A DNA stretch of 6,283 bases from Chitinivibrionales bacterium (GTDB lineage Bacteria; Fibrobacterota; Chitinivibrionia; Chitinivibrionales; FEN-1185): positions 1-6,283 of the forward strand of contig JAQUMP010000227.1 of assembly GCA_028718065.1 (NCBI GenBank), in the 5' to 3' direction. This document shows, one piece after another, positions 1-5,684 of the stretch; position 1 is the stretch's first letter, and each line of letters starts with the position of its first letter. A program made the position numbers and the translations under genes. Below the pieces are notes generated by a model. The model searched no databases. It was given only the letters and a program-made list of their open reading frames with translations, and was not told the origin of the DNA.

Positions 1-363
1 GGGCCGCCTCCCCTGCTGCCCCAGCATCCGCAGCGCCTGGGCGTGACCGTAACCGACGACCTGCAACAGGCGCTCGCGGGCGCCCAGGTGGTCATGCTGC
101 TGCGCCTGCAACTCGAACGCCAGGGCGCGGGGCTCTTTCCTTCGATCCGCGAATACCGCGAGCGCTACGGCCTTGACCTTGACAAACTCAAAAAACTGCC
201 CGGCGACGTTTTAATCATGCATCCCGGTCCGATCAATCGCGGCATCGAGCTGGCGTCCAACGTGGCCGACGGCCCCCATTCGGTGATTTTAGACCAGGTG
301 ACCAACGGCGTAGCCGTTCGCATGGCGGCGCTCTATCTGCTGGGAGGCGGCGAGAATGCTTAA
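1..363 (+). CDS. pyrB: Aspartate carbamoyltransferase catalytic chain, C-terminal 120 residues (5' end outside window)
   Basis: The enzyme joins carbamoyl phosphate to aspartate to make carbamoyl aspartate, the committed step of pyrimidine synthesis in the cytoplasm. The frame is open from the first base, so the start lies upstream of the window. The fragment begins with GPPPLLP of the Rossmann-like aspartate-binding domain. It then shows MLLRLQLERQ at visible residues 32-41, where the Arg and Gln match the aspartate-binding R-x-Q of the family. HPGPINRG follows at 74-81 (the HPxP substrate loop), then ELASNVADG. These are diagnostic of ATCase rather than ornithine carbamoyltransferase. The TAA stop lies inside the start of pyrC (8-nt overlap). 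The visible part is intact, with no frameshift. Nothing can be said about a regulatory chain or promoter, which would be off the window. Confidence 0.96.
   Translation, partial: GPPPLLPQHPQRLGVTVTDDLQQALAGAQVVMLLRLQLERQGAGLFPSIREYRERYGLDLDKLKKLPGDVLIMHPGPINRGIELASNVADGPHSVILDQVTNGVAVRMAALYLLGGGENA
342..347 (+). promoter_or_regulatory. Ribosome binding site of pyrC inside pyrB
   Basis: GGGAGG lies 8 nt before the ATG at 356, within the last codons of pyrB. It is the reason for choosing this start over the TTG at 422, which would fit the usual family N-terminus but has no Shine-Dalgarno sequence. Confidence 0.75.
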
Positions 364-1699
364 AAAGGAAAACGGCCAGACCCTCTTTCAAATCGACGCG
401 ACCCAGGCCACGCAGCCTCTTTTGATTACAGGCGGCCGGGTGATCGATCCGGCCAATACCATCGACGATATTGTCAAGGTGCTGATCGTAGACGGCAAGA
501 TCGTTTCCATTTCCAAGGAAACGCCGCCCATGTCGGAGCCGATCCGTGAGCTCGATGTAAGGGGCCAATGGGTGGTTCCGGGGCTTATCGATATGCATGT
601 GCACTTGCGCGAGCCCGGGCGCGAAGACAAAGAAACCATTCTCACCGGCACCCAGGCGGCCGCGGCCGGCGGCTTTACCGGTATCGCCTGCATGCCCAAT
701 ACCAATCCGGTGCTCGACGAAGAATCCAAGATCCGTTACGTTATCCAACGCGCCGAAGAGTGCCCTTGCCGCGTTTTTCCCATCGGCTCCATTACCAAGG
801 GACTGCTGGGCGAAGAGCTGAGCCCCTTCGGCGAAATGGTGCATGCCGGCGCCGTGGCCGTTTCCGACGACGGCAAATCGGTGCGCAAAAGCGCGCTCAT
901 GAAAAACGCCTGTAATTATTCCAAATCCTTCAGCGTGCCCCTGATCTGCCATTGCGAGGAGAGCGACCTTACCGCCGGCGGACACATGAACGAAGGCGCC
1001 GTCTCCACGCGGCTGGGCCTGCGCGGCATGCCCGCGATCGCCGAGGAGATCGTGGTGGCGCGCGACATCATGCTGGCCGAATACACCGGCGCGCGCGTGC
1101 ATATTGCGCATGTGTCAACAGCCGGGTCCGTTGAGCTTATCCGCGCGGCCAAAGCGCGCGGCGTGCGCCTTTCGGCCGAGACCTGCCCGCATTATATCGC
1201 CCTGTGCGACGAAGACTGTGCGACCTACGATACCAATAAGAAAATGAACCCGCCGCTGCGTACCCGCGCCGACCGCGCCGCGGTCATCGCCGGACTCACC
1301 GACGGCGCCATCGACTGCATCGCCAGCGACCACGCGCCGCACGTGTCCGAAGACAAAGACGTGGAATTCGACGCGGCCTCCTTCGGCGTGATCGGCATGG
1401 AAACCATGCTCGGCGTCGTTATGACGTATCTTGTCAAGAAAGACCTGCTGCTGCCGGCGGACCTGGTCGAAAAAATGAGCCTTAATCCCAGCCGTATCCT
1501 GGGGCTTGCAGGCGGCACGCTTTCCCTCGGCAGCAACGCCGACATAACCATTATCGACCCCCTGGCGGACTGGAAAGTCGACAGCCGCATGTTTTACTCC
1601 AAAGCCCGTAACTGCGCGTTTGAAGGATTTGACTTGCAGGGGTATGCCGGTTACACCATCCTGGGCGGCAGGATCGTTTATCAACGACGCAAACCGTAA
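356..1699 (+). CDS. pyrC: Dihydroorotase, class I (447 aa)
   Basis: This amidohydrolase cyclises carbamoyl aspartate to dihydroorotate, the step right after PyrB. The metal-site motifs of an active enzyme are all present. HVH lies in DMHVHLREPG (H81, H83) and VSDDGK holds the bridging Asp at about 171-172. ICHCEE supplies H199, HIAHVST supplies H252, and ASDHAPH supplies the catalytic Asp D325. NPPLR at 298-302 is the substrate loop. This argues against the inactive PyrC' partner subunit found in some bacteria. The length fits the 420-450 aa family, with about 22 extra N-terminal residues before the usual LLITGGRVIDP start. The ATG overlaps the pyrB stop by 8 nt (ATGCTTAA), so the two are probably translationally coupled. 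A terminator follows 5 nt after the stop, so the operon ends here and no carA/carB or pyrD follows directly. Confidence 0.97.
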   Translation: MLKKENGQTLFQIDATQATQPLLITGGRVIDPANTIDDIVKVLIVDGKIVSISKETPPMSEPIRELDVRGQWVVPGLIDMHVHLREPGREDKETILTGTQAAAAGGFTGIACMPNTNPVLDEESKIRYVIQRAEECPCRVFPIGSITKGLLGEELSPFGEMVHAGAVAVSDDGKSVRKSALMKNACNYSKSFSVPLICHCEESDLTAGGHMNEGAVSTRLGLRGMPAIAEEIVVARDIMLAEYTGARVHIAHVSTAGSVELIRAAKARGVRLSAETCPHYIALCDEDCATYDTNKKMNPPLRTRADRAAVIAGLTDGAIDCIASDHAPHVSEDKDVEFDAASFGVIGMETMLGVVMTYLVKKDLLLPADLVEKMSLNPSRILGLAGGTLSLGSNADITIIDPLADWKVDSRMFYSKARNCAFEGFDLQGYAGYTILGGRIVYQRRKP

Positions 1700-1703
1700 T
1701 TAT

Positions 1704-1730
1704 CTCCGGCTGCGCCCGGGGTTTTTGTTT
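1704..1730 (+). terminator. Intrinsic terminator of the pyrBC operon
   Basis: CTCCGG (1704-1709) pairs with CCGGGG (1716-1721), six pairs including one U-G, across a 6-nt loop. TTTTTGTTT follows directly. The hairpin begins 5 nt after the pyrC stop. On the minus strand no U-run follows the hairpin, so it does not obviously terminate the convergent gene. Confidence 0.85.
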
Positions 1731-1747
1731 GTCAACTGGTGCGCGGA

Positions 1748-2521
1748 CTACTTAATAGACGCGTAATCGATGTTGGTATTAATGGCGTGGTTCCCGCCGT
1801 TGATCGTGAGCACGGTTTTGGTGGTAGGGCCCTGCCAGATCACGCGGTAGGAAAGAAAGCCGATACTCACGGCAAATCCCCAGTTCTTGCGGTCGGCGCG
1901 GTATATGTCGTTTGTCCAGAAATCCTGATCCGAAACCGGCGTGCCGTAAATCTGGCGCAGATAATCCTTGAGCACGGTAAAATCGGCATAATACTGCGCC
2001 GGGTCGGGATGGTCCTGCTCCAGAAAATAACTGCCTTTTATAAGGTTGTCACCCGCGAAAGTATAGACGATCTTGCAGCTCATGCCAAGCAGGGAAATCT
2101 TATATTCGAGTTTATCGGCGCTGCTTTTTAAGGCGGGATTTGCCTCGGATTGCTCAACCTGACGGCGCGTAAAACCCCAGCGCGCTTTACGGAAATCAAA
2201 CGAAGCGTCACCGCGGACGACGTCTAATAGACTTGTGGTCGGGCGCCGTCCGTCGGGGCTGACGGGCGGTTTATTGGCATTGCCGCTTCCAGCTAAAAGG
2301 GTTGCGCCGCCTGACCCGCCGCCGGATGCATTCGTCCCTTGTTCTCCGGACAAAAGTTTATTGGCCATAATATCGCTCTGGGTCGCATAGCGCCAGGTAT
2401 TATCGCTGCGCAACAATACCTGTTTACCGTCGGGAGTGGTGGCGATCTGGTCGGCATAAAGAGCCGCGGCAAGGCAGAAGATTACCGCGCAACTACGCTT
2501 TATATATCCTTTTAATTTCAT
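1748..2521 (-). CDS. Exported protein of unknown function, with a 'DGKxVxLxxDxTWxY' motif (257 aa)
   Basis: I do not recognise a named function. Residues 1-23 form a Sec signal peptide: basic MKLKGYIKR, a hydrophobic core, then ALYA before Asp24, a good signal peptidase I site. The mature protein opens with DGKQVLLRSDNTWRY (31-45). This short motif recurs at the N-terminus of many secreted bacterial proteins, including ones of the DUF3157 kind. A Gly/Ser/Asn-rich linker (about 59-85) follows. A second domain (about 108-257) starts with FRKARWGFTRRQVEQSE and is rich in aromatics; its strand-like end alternates hydrophobic residues (FAVSIGFLSYRVIW). The mature part has one cysteine (C149). It is probably periplasmic or outer-membrane associated. 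The start is supported by GAGG 10 nt upstream and a good promoter. The gene converges on pyrC and diverges from the flagellin, so it is a single unit. Codon use resembles its neighbours. Confidence 0.85.
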   Translation of the reverse strand: MKLKGYIKRSCAVIFCLAAALYADQIATTPDGKQVLLRSDNTWRYATQSDIMANKLLSGEQGTNASGGGSGGATLLAGSGNANKPPVSPDGRRPTTSLLDVVRGDASFDFRKARWGFTRRQVEQSEANPALKSSADKLEYKISLLGMSCKIVYTFAGDNLIKGSYFLEQDHPDPAQYYADFTVLKDYLRQIYGTPVSDQDFWTNDIYRADRKNWGFAVSIGFLSYRVIWQGPTTKTVLTINGGNHAINTNIDYASIK

Positions 2522-2551
2522 ACAACAGGAGCCTCGTAGAATTATATGTTT

Positions 2552-2580
2552 ATTATACCCTTAATACTTGATAAATTCAA
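2552..2580 (-). promoter_or_regulatory. Sigma70-type promoter of the exported-protein gene
   Basis: Read on the minus strand, TTGAAT (2575-2580), a 17-nt spacer and a perfect TATAAT (2552-2557) form a near-consensus promoter. Transcription would begin near 2545, leaving a leader of about 25 nt with GAGG at 2532-2535. Confidence 0.75.
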
Positions 2581-2583
2581 GTA
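2565..2583. repeat. Inverted repeat over the -35 element, possible operator
   Basis: TACTTGA (2565-2571) and TCAAGTA (2577-2583) are perfect 7-nt inverted repeats with a 5-nt centre. They cover the -35 hexamer of the minus-strand promoter. A dimeric repressor bound here would block it; no regulator is visible in the window, so this role is inferred from position. Confidence 0.5.
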
Positions 2584-2593
2584 CCTACCCACG

Positions 2594-2629
2594 AACGCTC
2601 GAACGCGCCAACGCTTTCATTAAAAACGC
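2594..2629 (+). repeat. Four AACGC repeats directly upstream of the flagellin promoter
   Basis: AACGC occurs at 2594, 2602 and 2610, exactly 8 nt apart, and again at 2625, one base before the TAAA of the flagellin promoter. Three of the four copies are followed by T. This could be a regulator binding array, but the unit is short and chance cannot be excluded. Confidence 0.4.
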
Positions 2630-2657
2630 TAAAGTTGTTTCTCACAAATTCCGATAC
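2630..2657 (+). promoter_or_regulatory. Sigma28 (FliA)-type flagellin promoter
   Basis: TAAAGTT (2630-2636) and CCGATAC (2651-2657) match the flagellar sigma factor consensus TAAAGTTT-N11-GCCGATAA. The spacing is one base longer than the enterobacterial optimum but within the 15-16 nt range (after TAAA) accepted for this class. Its place upstream of a flagellin gene supports the call. Transcription would start near 2664, giving a leader of about 170 nt. Confidence 0.75.
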
Positions 2658-2676
2658 ATTAAATAACTGGTTTCAA

Positions 2677-2713
2677 GATTCTTAATTCACCCAATAACCG
2701 ACGGGATTCTTAA
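2677..2713 (+). repeat. Nine-base direct repeat in the flagellin leader
   Basis: GATTCTTAA occurs at 2677-2685 and again at 2705-2713, 28 nt apart, both within the transcribed leader just after the predicted start site. Function unknown. Confidence 0.4.
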
Positions 2714-2714
2714 A

Positions 2715-2721
2715 AAGGAGG
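2715..2721 (+). promoter_or_regulatory. Orphan Shine-Dalgarno-like sequence in the flagellin leader
   Basis: AAGGAGG is a perfect anti-16S match, but no ATG, GTG or TTG lies at a usable distance. The codon 8 nt downstream is ATA (2730), opening a 25-codon frame that ends at the TAA at 2805-2807. It may be a ribosome standby site, a leader-peptide start with a rare codon, or a protein-binding GGA motif. Confidence 0.35.
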
Positions 2722-2781
2722 AGAGACGCATAATTCCCGGCGAATTCAGTTCAAGGTTCTCTGACAAGATCAACAATGGCT

Positions 2782-2826
2782 ATGCGGCAAGGATGCCCAT
2801 AGGATAAGTCAACTACAACATGGAGG
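2782..2826 (+). promoter_or_regulatory. Candidate CsrA-binding region overlapping the flagellin ribosome binding site
   Basis: GGCA (2786-2789) pairs with TGCC (2794-2797) and displays AGGA in a tetraloop. With a single bulged C2785, three more pairs (ATG/CAT) extend the stem to 7 bp. CAAGGATG matches the core of the CsrA site (ACARGGAUG). Further GGA motifs lie at 2802-2804 and within the ribosome binding site TGGAGG (2821-2826), which is 6 nt before the flagellin ATG. A hairpin GGA upstream plus a GGA in the Shine-Dalgarno sequence is the arrangement known from the Bacillus hag leader. CsrA itself is not in this window, so the role is inferred. Confidence 0.5.
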
Positions 2827-2832
2827 TTTTCG

Positions 2833-3684
2833 ATGCGTATCAATCATAACATTTCCTCGATGATCACCCAAGGTTCACTCTTTACGGTGAACCGGCAGAT
2901 GGCCACTTCCCTGGAACGTCTTTCTACGGGTTTACGTATCAACCGCGCGAGCGATGACGCCGCCGGTCTCGGCGTTTCCGAAAACCTGCGCACGCAGGTG
3001 AATGGAACCGCCCAGGCAACTAAGAACGCCCAGGATGGAATCGCCGCCATAACCATCGCCGAAGGCGCCGCCAACGAAATTTCGGCAATCCTGCAACGTA
3101 TGCGCGAACTTTCGATCCAATCGTCCAACGATACTCTCACCAGTGTCGAACGTTCCTATACAAACCAGGAATTTCAGGCGCTCAACGCCGAAATAGACCG
3201 AATTTCAACGGTAACGAACTATAACAAGCAGGATTTGCTTTCCACGGTGAGCAGCCGATTTGGTTTTAGCGGCGCTGCGGGCGGCGGGTCCGCTTTGTGG
3301 ATAGACGGAAACCATAACCGCGGGTTCGACTCGATCACGATTTCGATCGATACTTTAACCTCGGCCGCAATCGGCGTTTCGGCGCTGGTCCTGACCGACC
3401 AGGCAAATGCCGCGAACTCGATTTCTTCACTTGACGCCGCCATCAACAGCGTCAACACCATGCGTTCCAACATGGGTGCTTTTATTAACCGTCTGGACCA
3501 TGCCATCAACAACCTTAACATCAGCAATACCAACCAGCAATCGGCTGAATCGCTGATCCGGGACGTTGATTTTGCATCGGAAACTGCCCAGTATACCCGC
3601 AACCAGATCCTCACGCAGTCGGGAACGGCGATGTTGGCGCAGGCCAATACGCTGCCGCAGAGCGTGCTCCAGTTGCTTAAGTAA
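2833..3684 (+). CDS. fliC: Flagellin, compact D0/D1 type (283 aa)
   Basis: This is the filament subunit, exported by the flagellar type III system and polymerised outside the cell. The N-terminal half shows INHNISSM, then SLERLSTGLRINRASDDAAGL (26-46) and NAQDGIAAITIAEGA (65-79). LQRMRELSIQ (87-96) is the conserved D1 segment that TLR5 recognises in other flagellins. The C-terminal half has RDVDFASETAQYTRNQIL (243-260) and ends QSVLQLLK, the usual C-terminal helix. Only about 40 residues (140-180) form the variable middle, so surface domains D2/D3 are essentially absent. The ATG has TGGAGG 6 nt upstream. The gene sits between its own sigma28-type promoter and a strong terminator, so it is monocistronic. 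No flagellar cap, chaperone or glycosylation gene is adjacent. It could equally be named flaA or hag; the symbol is by family only. Confidence 0.96.
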   Translation: MRINHNISSMITQGSLFTVNRQMATSLERLSTGLRINRASDDAAGLGVSENLRTQVNGTAQATKNAQDGIAAITIAEGAANEISAILQRMRELSIQSSNDTLTSVERSYTNQEFQALNAEIDRISTVTNYNKQDLLSTVSSRFGFSGAAGGGSALWIDGNHNRGFDSITISIDTLTSAAIGVSALVLTDQANAANSISSLDAAINSVNTMRSNMGAFINRLDHAINNLNISNTNQQSAESLIRDVDFASETAQYTRNQILTQSGTAMLAQANTLPQSVLQLLK

Positions 3685-3710
3685 ACGTTGGGTAAAGTTT
3701 GTTGGAAGAG

Positions 3711-3743
3711 GAAGCGGCCGGAAACGGCCGCTTCTTTTTTTTT
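3711..3743 (+). terminator. Strong intrinsic terminator of the flagellin gene
   Basis: GAAGCGGCCG (3711-3720) and CGGCCGCTTC (3725-3734) form a perfect 10-bp stem capped by a GAAA (GNRA-type) tetraloop, followed by nine T (3735-3743). It lies 26 nt after the flagellin stop. It may also slow transcription from the convergent lipoprotein gene, but on that strand the run after the stem is pyrimidine-mixed, not pure U. Confidence 0.95.
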
Positions 3744-3749
3744 AGAAAA

Positions 3750-3992
3750 TTACTTCTTAGCGGGAGCGGCGACGGGGGCTGCTGCCGGAGAAGCGGCAGG
3801 AGTTGTTGCCGGGGCCTTTTGGGCCGTATCGACCGCTGCCGCTTTAACGGCCGTATCGGTTGTCGCCGGGGCCGGTGCCGGCATCGCAACGGTTTCGGTT
3901 TCGGTCGCCGGGGCTTTGGCCTCTTCGGCTTTTTTATTGCAACCGCCAAAAACCAAGGCCAGCACTGCTACGAACAATGCAACTTTTTTCAT
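3750..3992 (-). CDS. Small Ala/Pro/Thr-rich lipoprotein (80 aa)
   Basis: The N-terminus MKK, a hydrophobic stretch and LVFGGC form a lipoprotein signal. Cys18 would be lipidated and become residue 1 of a mature chain of about 63 residues. The mature part is low-complexity: roughly a third Ala, with many Pro and Thr and scattered Lys and Glu. It resembles an extended tether or spacer rather than a folded domain. AAGGAG (3999-4004, minus strand) lies 6 nt before the ATG and a consensus-like promoter lies further upstream, so the gene is very likely real despite its composition. Phe at the -3 position of the lipobox is less usual than Leu. It converges on the flagellin terminator. Function is unknown; a cell-wall or outer-membrane associated small lipoprotein is the most that can be inferred. 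Confidence 0.82.
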   Translation of the reverse strand: MKKVALFVAVLALVFGGCNKKAEEAKAPATETETVAMPAPAPATTDTAVKAAAVDTAQKAPATTPAASPAAAPVAAPAKK

Positions 3993-4079
3993 GGCAAACT
4001 CCTTGTTGTAAAGTATGGGGTAGGTTTGGTATAATACATCAACGGTAAATGGTGTATCGTTTTTTTAAAACGGATAATA

Positions 4080-4108
4080 AATATAATAAATTCTAAAAGC
4101 CGTGTCAA
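4080..4108 (-). promoter_or_regulatory. Sigma70-type promoter of the small lipoprotein gene
   Basis: On the minus strand a perfect TTGACA (4103-4108), a 17-nt spacer and TATATT (4080-4085) form a strong promoter. The start would be near 4073, giving a leader of about 80 nt. It lies just past the end of the glycosyltransferase gene, so the lipoprotein need not depend on read-through. Confidence 0.75.
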
Positions 4109-4110
4109 TA

Positions 4111-4143
4111 TAATCCCGCCGGACAACTTAACTAAAGGGATTA
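4111..4143. repeat. Inverted repeat between the glycosyltransferase stop and the lipoprotein promoter
   Basis: TAATCCC (4111-4117) and GGGATTA (4137-4143) are perfect 7-nt inverted repeats separated by 19 nt. They lie immediately upstream of the -35 element and 5 nt past the glycosyltransferase stop. No U-run follows on the minus strand, so a classical terminator is unlikely. A regulator site or a stabilising 3' hairpin is possible. Confidence 0.35.
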
Positions 4144-4148
4144 CTTTA

Positions 4149-5672
4149 CTAAACAGGAATCGTTTCCTTGGCCCGGAAAAAGGACGGTTTAAAATAAATG
4201 AGCTCGGGGCGTTTATAATGAACGAGCGAAAGCATCCCCACAAACAAGAAACCCGAGGCATAGAGCATGAGGAAAGGGCTGATGATATAATTATGGGACC
4301 CTAAAAACAGATAAACGCACGTTAAACAATAGATGCCGAGCATAAGTTCCACAATACAGGTAATATCTTTAAGCGGACGGTAGGTGGTTTGGGTAATGGA
4401 ACCCTTTTTCGGGGTACGGTGAAAGGGCGATTCTTTGTGCAGCAGCGCCTCCAGGACGGCTTTGCCGTTATTCACGGCCAGGCCGGTGCCGATGAGCATC
4501 ATGCCGGGAATTAAAAACAATTTTCTCCAGGAGAGTTGGCCCAGATAATACTGCGAAACCATGTACATGACCGAAGGGCCGCTCGTGGCGATGAGAATGG
4601 TCATGATGACCGCGATAAAAAACATAAACGACAGGTGAAAATGCGTGAGTAACAGGACCGGCATATTCAGCAGGGCCAGAAAGAGCATGACCGGGTGCAC
4701 GACGTAATGCGTTAAGTGCAGGACCGCCTGAAGAAATTTAAAGGGCGGCATTCTTTTTTTGAGCAGAAGGGGAATAATTTTAAGCGCGGTCTGGATGGAG
4801 CCCTTGGCCCAGCGGAACTGCTGGTTTTTAAAGGCATTGATATCTTCGGGAATTTCGGCGGGAACGTCGATATCCGGCACATACTCGGTTTCCCAGTCCT
4901 TAAGCTGCATGCGATAGGAAAGGTCCATATCTTCCGTCAAGGTATCGTGCTGCCAGCCGCCGCAGGATTCAATGGCCGTGCGGCGGAAGATGCCGGCAGT
5001 GCCGTTAAAATTCATGAAAAGCCCGTTCCAGGAACGCGCCGCCTGCTCGATCATAAAATGGCCGTCGATGCCCATGGCCTGGCTGCGCGTTACCAAGGAC
5101 GCGCTGCGATTGATATGCGACCAGCGGCCCTGCACCAGACCCAGGCGTGGACGGTCGATAAAAAACGCCATGGATTTTTTTAAAAAATCCGGCTTGGGCA
5201 CGAAATCGGCGTCAAAAATCGCCACGAACTCGGCGTCCGTGAATTTAAGTCCGTTTTGCAAAGCGCCCGCTTTATAGCCGGTGCGGTCCATCCGGCGTAC
5301 CACCGAAATACGGACCCCTTTTTTCAGGAGCTCGGCAATGACCGTGTCGACATAGGTGCGCGTTTCGTCGTTGCTGTCGTCAAGCACCTGGATTTCGTGT
5401 CTTGACGTAGGATAATCCATGGCCGCGGCGGCGTTGATTACTCTCAGGGCGACCGATTTTTCGTTGTACATGGGCAATTGCGTTACCACCCGGGGATAGG
5501 CATTCTCATCGCGGGCGGTATTAAAGTAGGTCATGACGCCCCGCTGAGACGTCATGCGAAATTTGCGCTTCCGCAAAAAAAGAAACGTCAGGACGTAGCA
5601 CTGGATACTGTAGGCGAGCAGAATTAAAGAACATAACGCATACAGCGAACAGAATAATACCACTGCAACCAT
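4149..5672 (-). CDS. Membrane glycosyltransferase family 2, CslA/cellulose-synthase-like (507 aa)
   Basis: This is a processive-type beta-glycosyltransferase of the inner membrane, likely polymerising a beta-linked polysaccharide from nucleotide sugar. The D,D,D,QxxRW signature is complete. QLPMYNE is at 65-71, LDDSNDET near 97-104 (UDP binding) and FDADF at 153-157 (metal). TEDMDLSYR is near 246-254 (catalytic base) and QQFRWAKG at 284-291. A hydrophobic segment at 1-33 precedes the cytoplasmic domain, and about five more segments fill residues 320-485. There is no C-terminal PilZ domain, so no sign of direct cyclic-di-GMP control. The pattern is closest to plant CslA/CslC-like mannan or glucan synthases; the real sugar is unknown. 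I chose the ATG at 5672, which has AGGA 8 nt upstream. An in-frame ATG at 5717 would add a basic 15-residue tail that has a weaker ribosome site and disfavours the expected N-out topology. No partner polysaccharide genes are adjacent. Confidence 0.9.
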   Translation of the reverse strand: MVAVVLFCSLYALCSLILLAYSIQCYVLTFLFLRKRKFRMTSQRGVMTYFNTARDENAYPRVVTQLPMYNEKSVALRVINAAAAMDYPTSRHEIQVLDDSNDETRTYVDTVIAELLKKGVRISVVRRMDRTGYKAGALQNGLKFTDAEFVAIFDADFVPKPDFLKKSMAFFIDRPRLGLVQGRWSHINRSASLVTRSQAMGIDGHFMIEQAARSWNGLFMNFNGTAGIFRRTAIESCGGWQHDTLTEDMDLSYRMQLKDWETEYVPDIDVPAEIPEDINAFKNQQFRWAKGSIQTALKIIPLLLKKRMPPFKFLQAVLHLTHYVVHPVMLFLALLNMPVLLLTHFHLSFMFFIAVIMTILIATSGPSVMYMVSQYYLGQLSWRKLFLIPGMMLIGTGLAVNNGKAVLEALLHKESPFHRTPKKGSITQTTYRPLKDITCIVELMLGIYCLTCVYLFLGSHNYIISPFLMLYASGFLFVGMLSLVHYKRPELIYFKPSFFRAKETIPV

Positions 5673-5680
5673 ACCATTTT

Positions 5681-5684
5681 TCCT
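5681..5684 (-). promoter_or_regulatory. Ribosome binding site favouring the shorter glycosyltransferase start
   Basis: AGGA on the minus strand lies 8 nt before the ATG at 5672. The alternative ATG at 5717 has only GGA 4 nt upstream. This supports, but does not prove, the shorter protein. Confidence 0.5.

Noticed and set aside
233..1111. 292-codon open frame on the minus strand across pyrC
   Set aside because: Antisense shadow of a clearly real GC-rich gene with complete catalytic motifs; the translation resembles no family and has no ribosome site or promoter.
1115..1684. Long minus-strand open frame in the 3' half of pyrC
   Set aside because: Same kind of mirror frame as above; driven by codon bias of pyrC.
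1739..2131. 130-codon plus-strand frame opposite the exported-protein gene
   Set aside because: No ribosome site, and the minus-strand frame has a signal peptide, promoter and coherent motifs.
2776..2802. Eight-codon ATG frame in the flagellin leader
   Set aside because: Too short and 50 nt from the strong ribosome site; no support beyond the ATG.
3677..4034. Several open frames on both strands over the small lipoprotein, including a Pro/Arg/Lys-rich one
   Set aside because: They arise from repetitive Ala/Pro codons read in other frames; only the 3992-3750 frame has a lipobox, ribosome site and promoter.
4059..4073. CGTTTT/AAAACG hairpin as a terminator
   Set aside because: Stem is mostly A-T and no U-run follows on either strand after the stem.
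4716..5183. 155-codon plus-strand frame opposite the glycosyltransferase
   Set aside because: Antisense to conserved catalytic motifs, no start signals.
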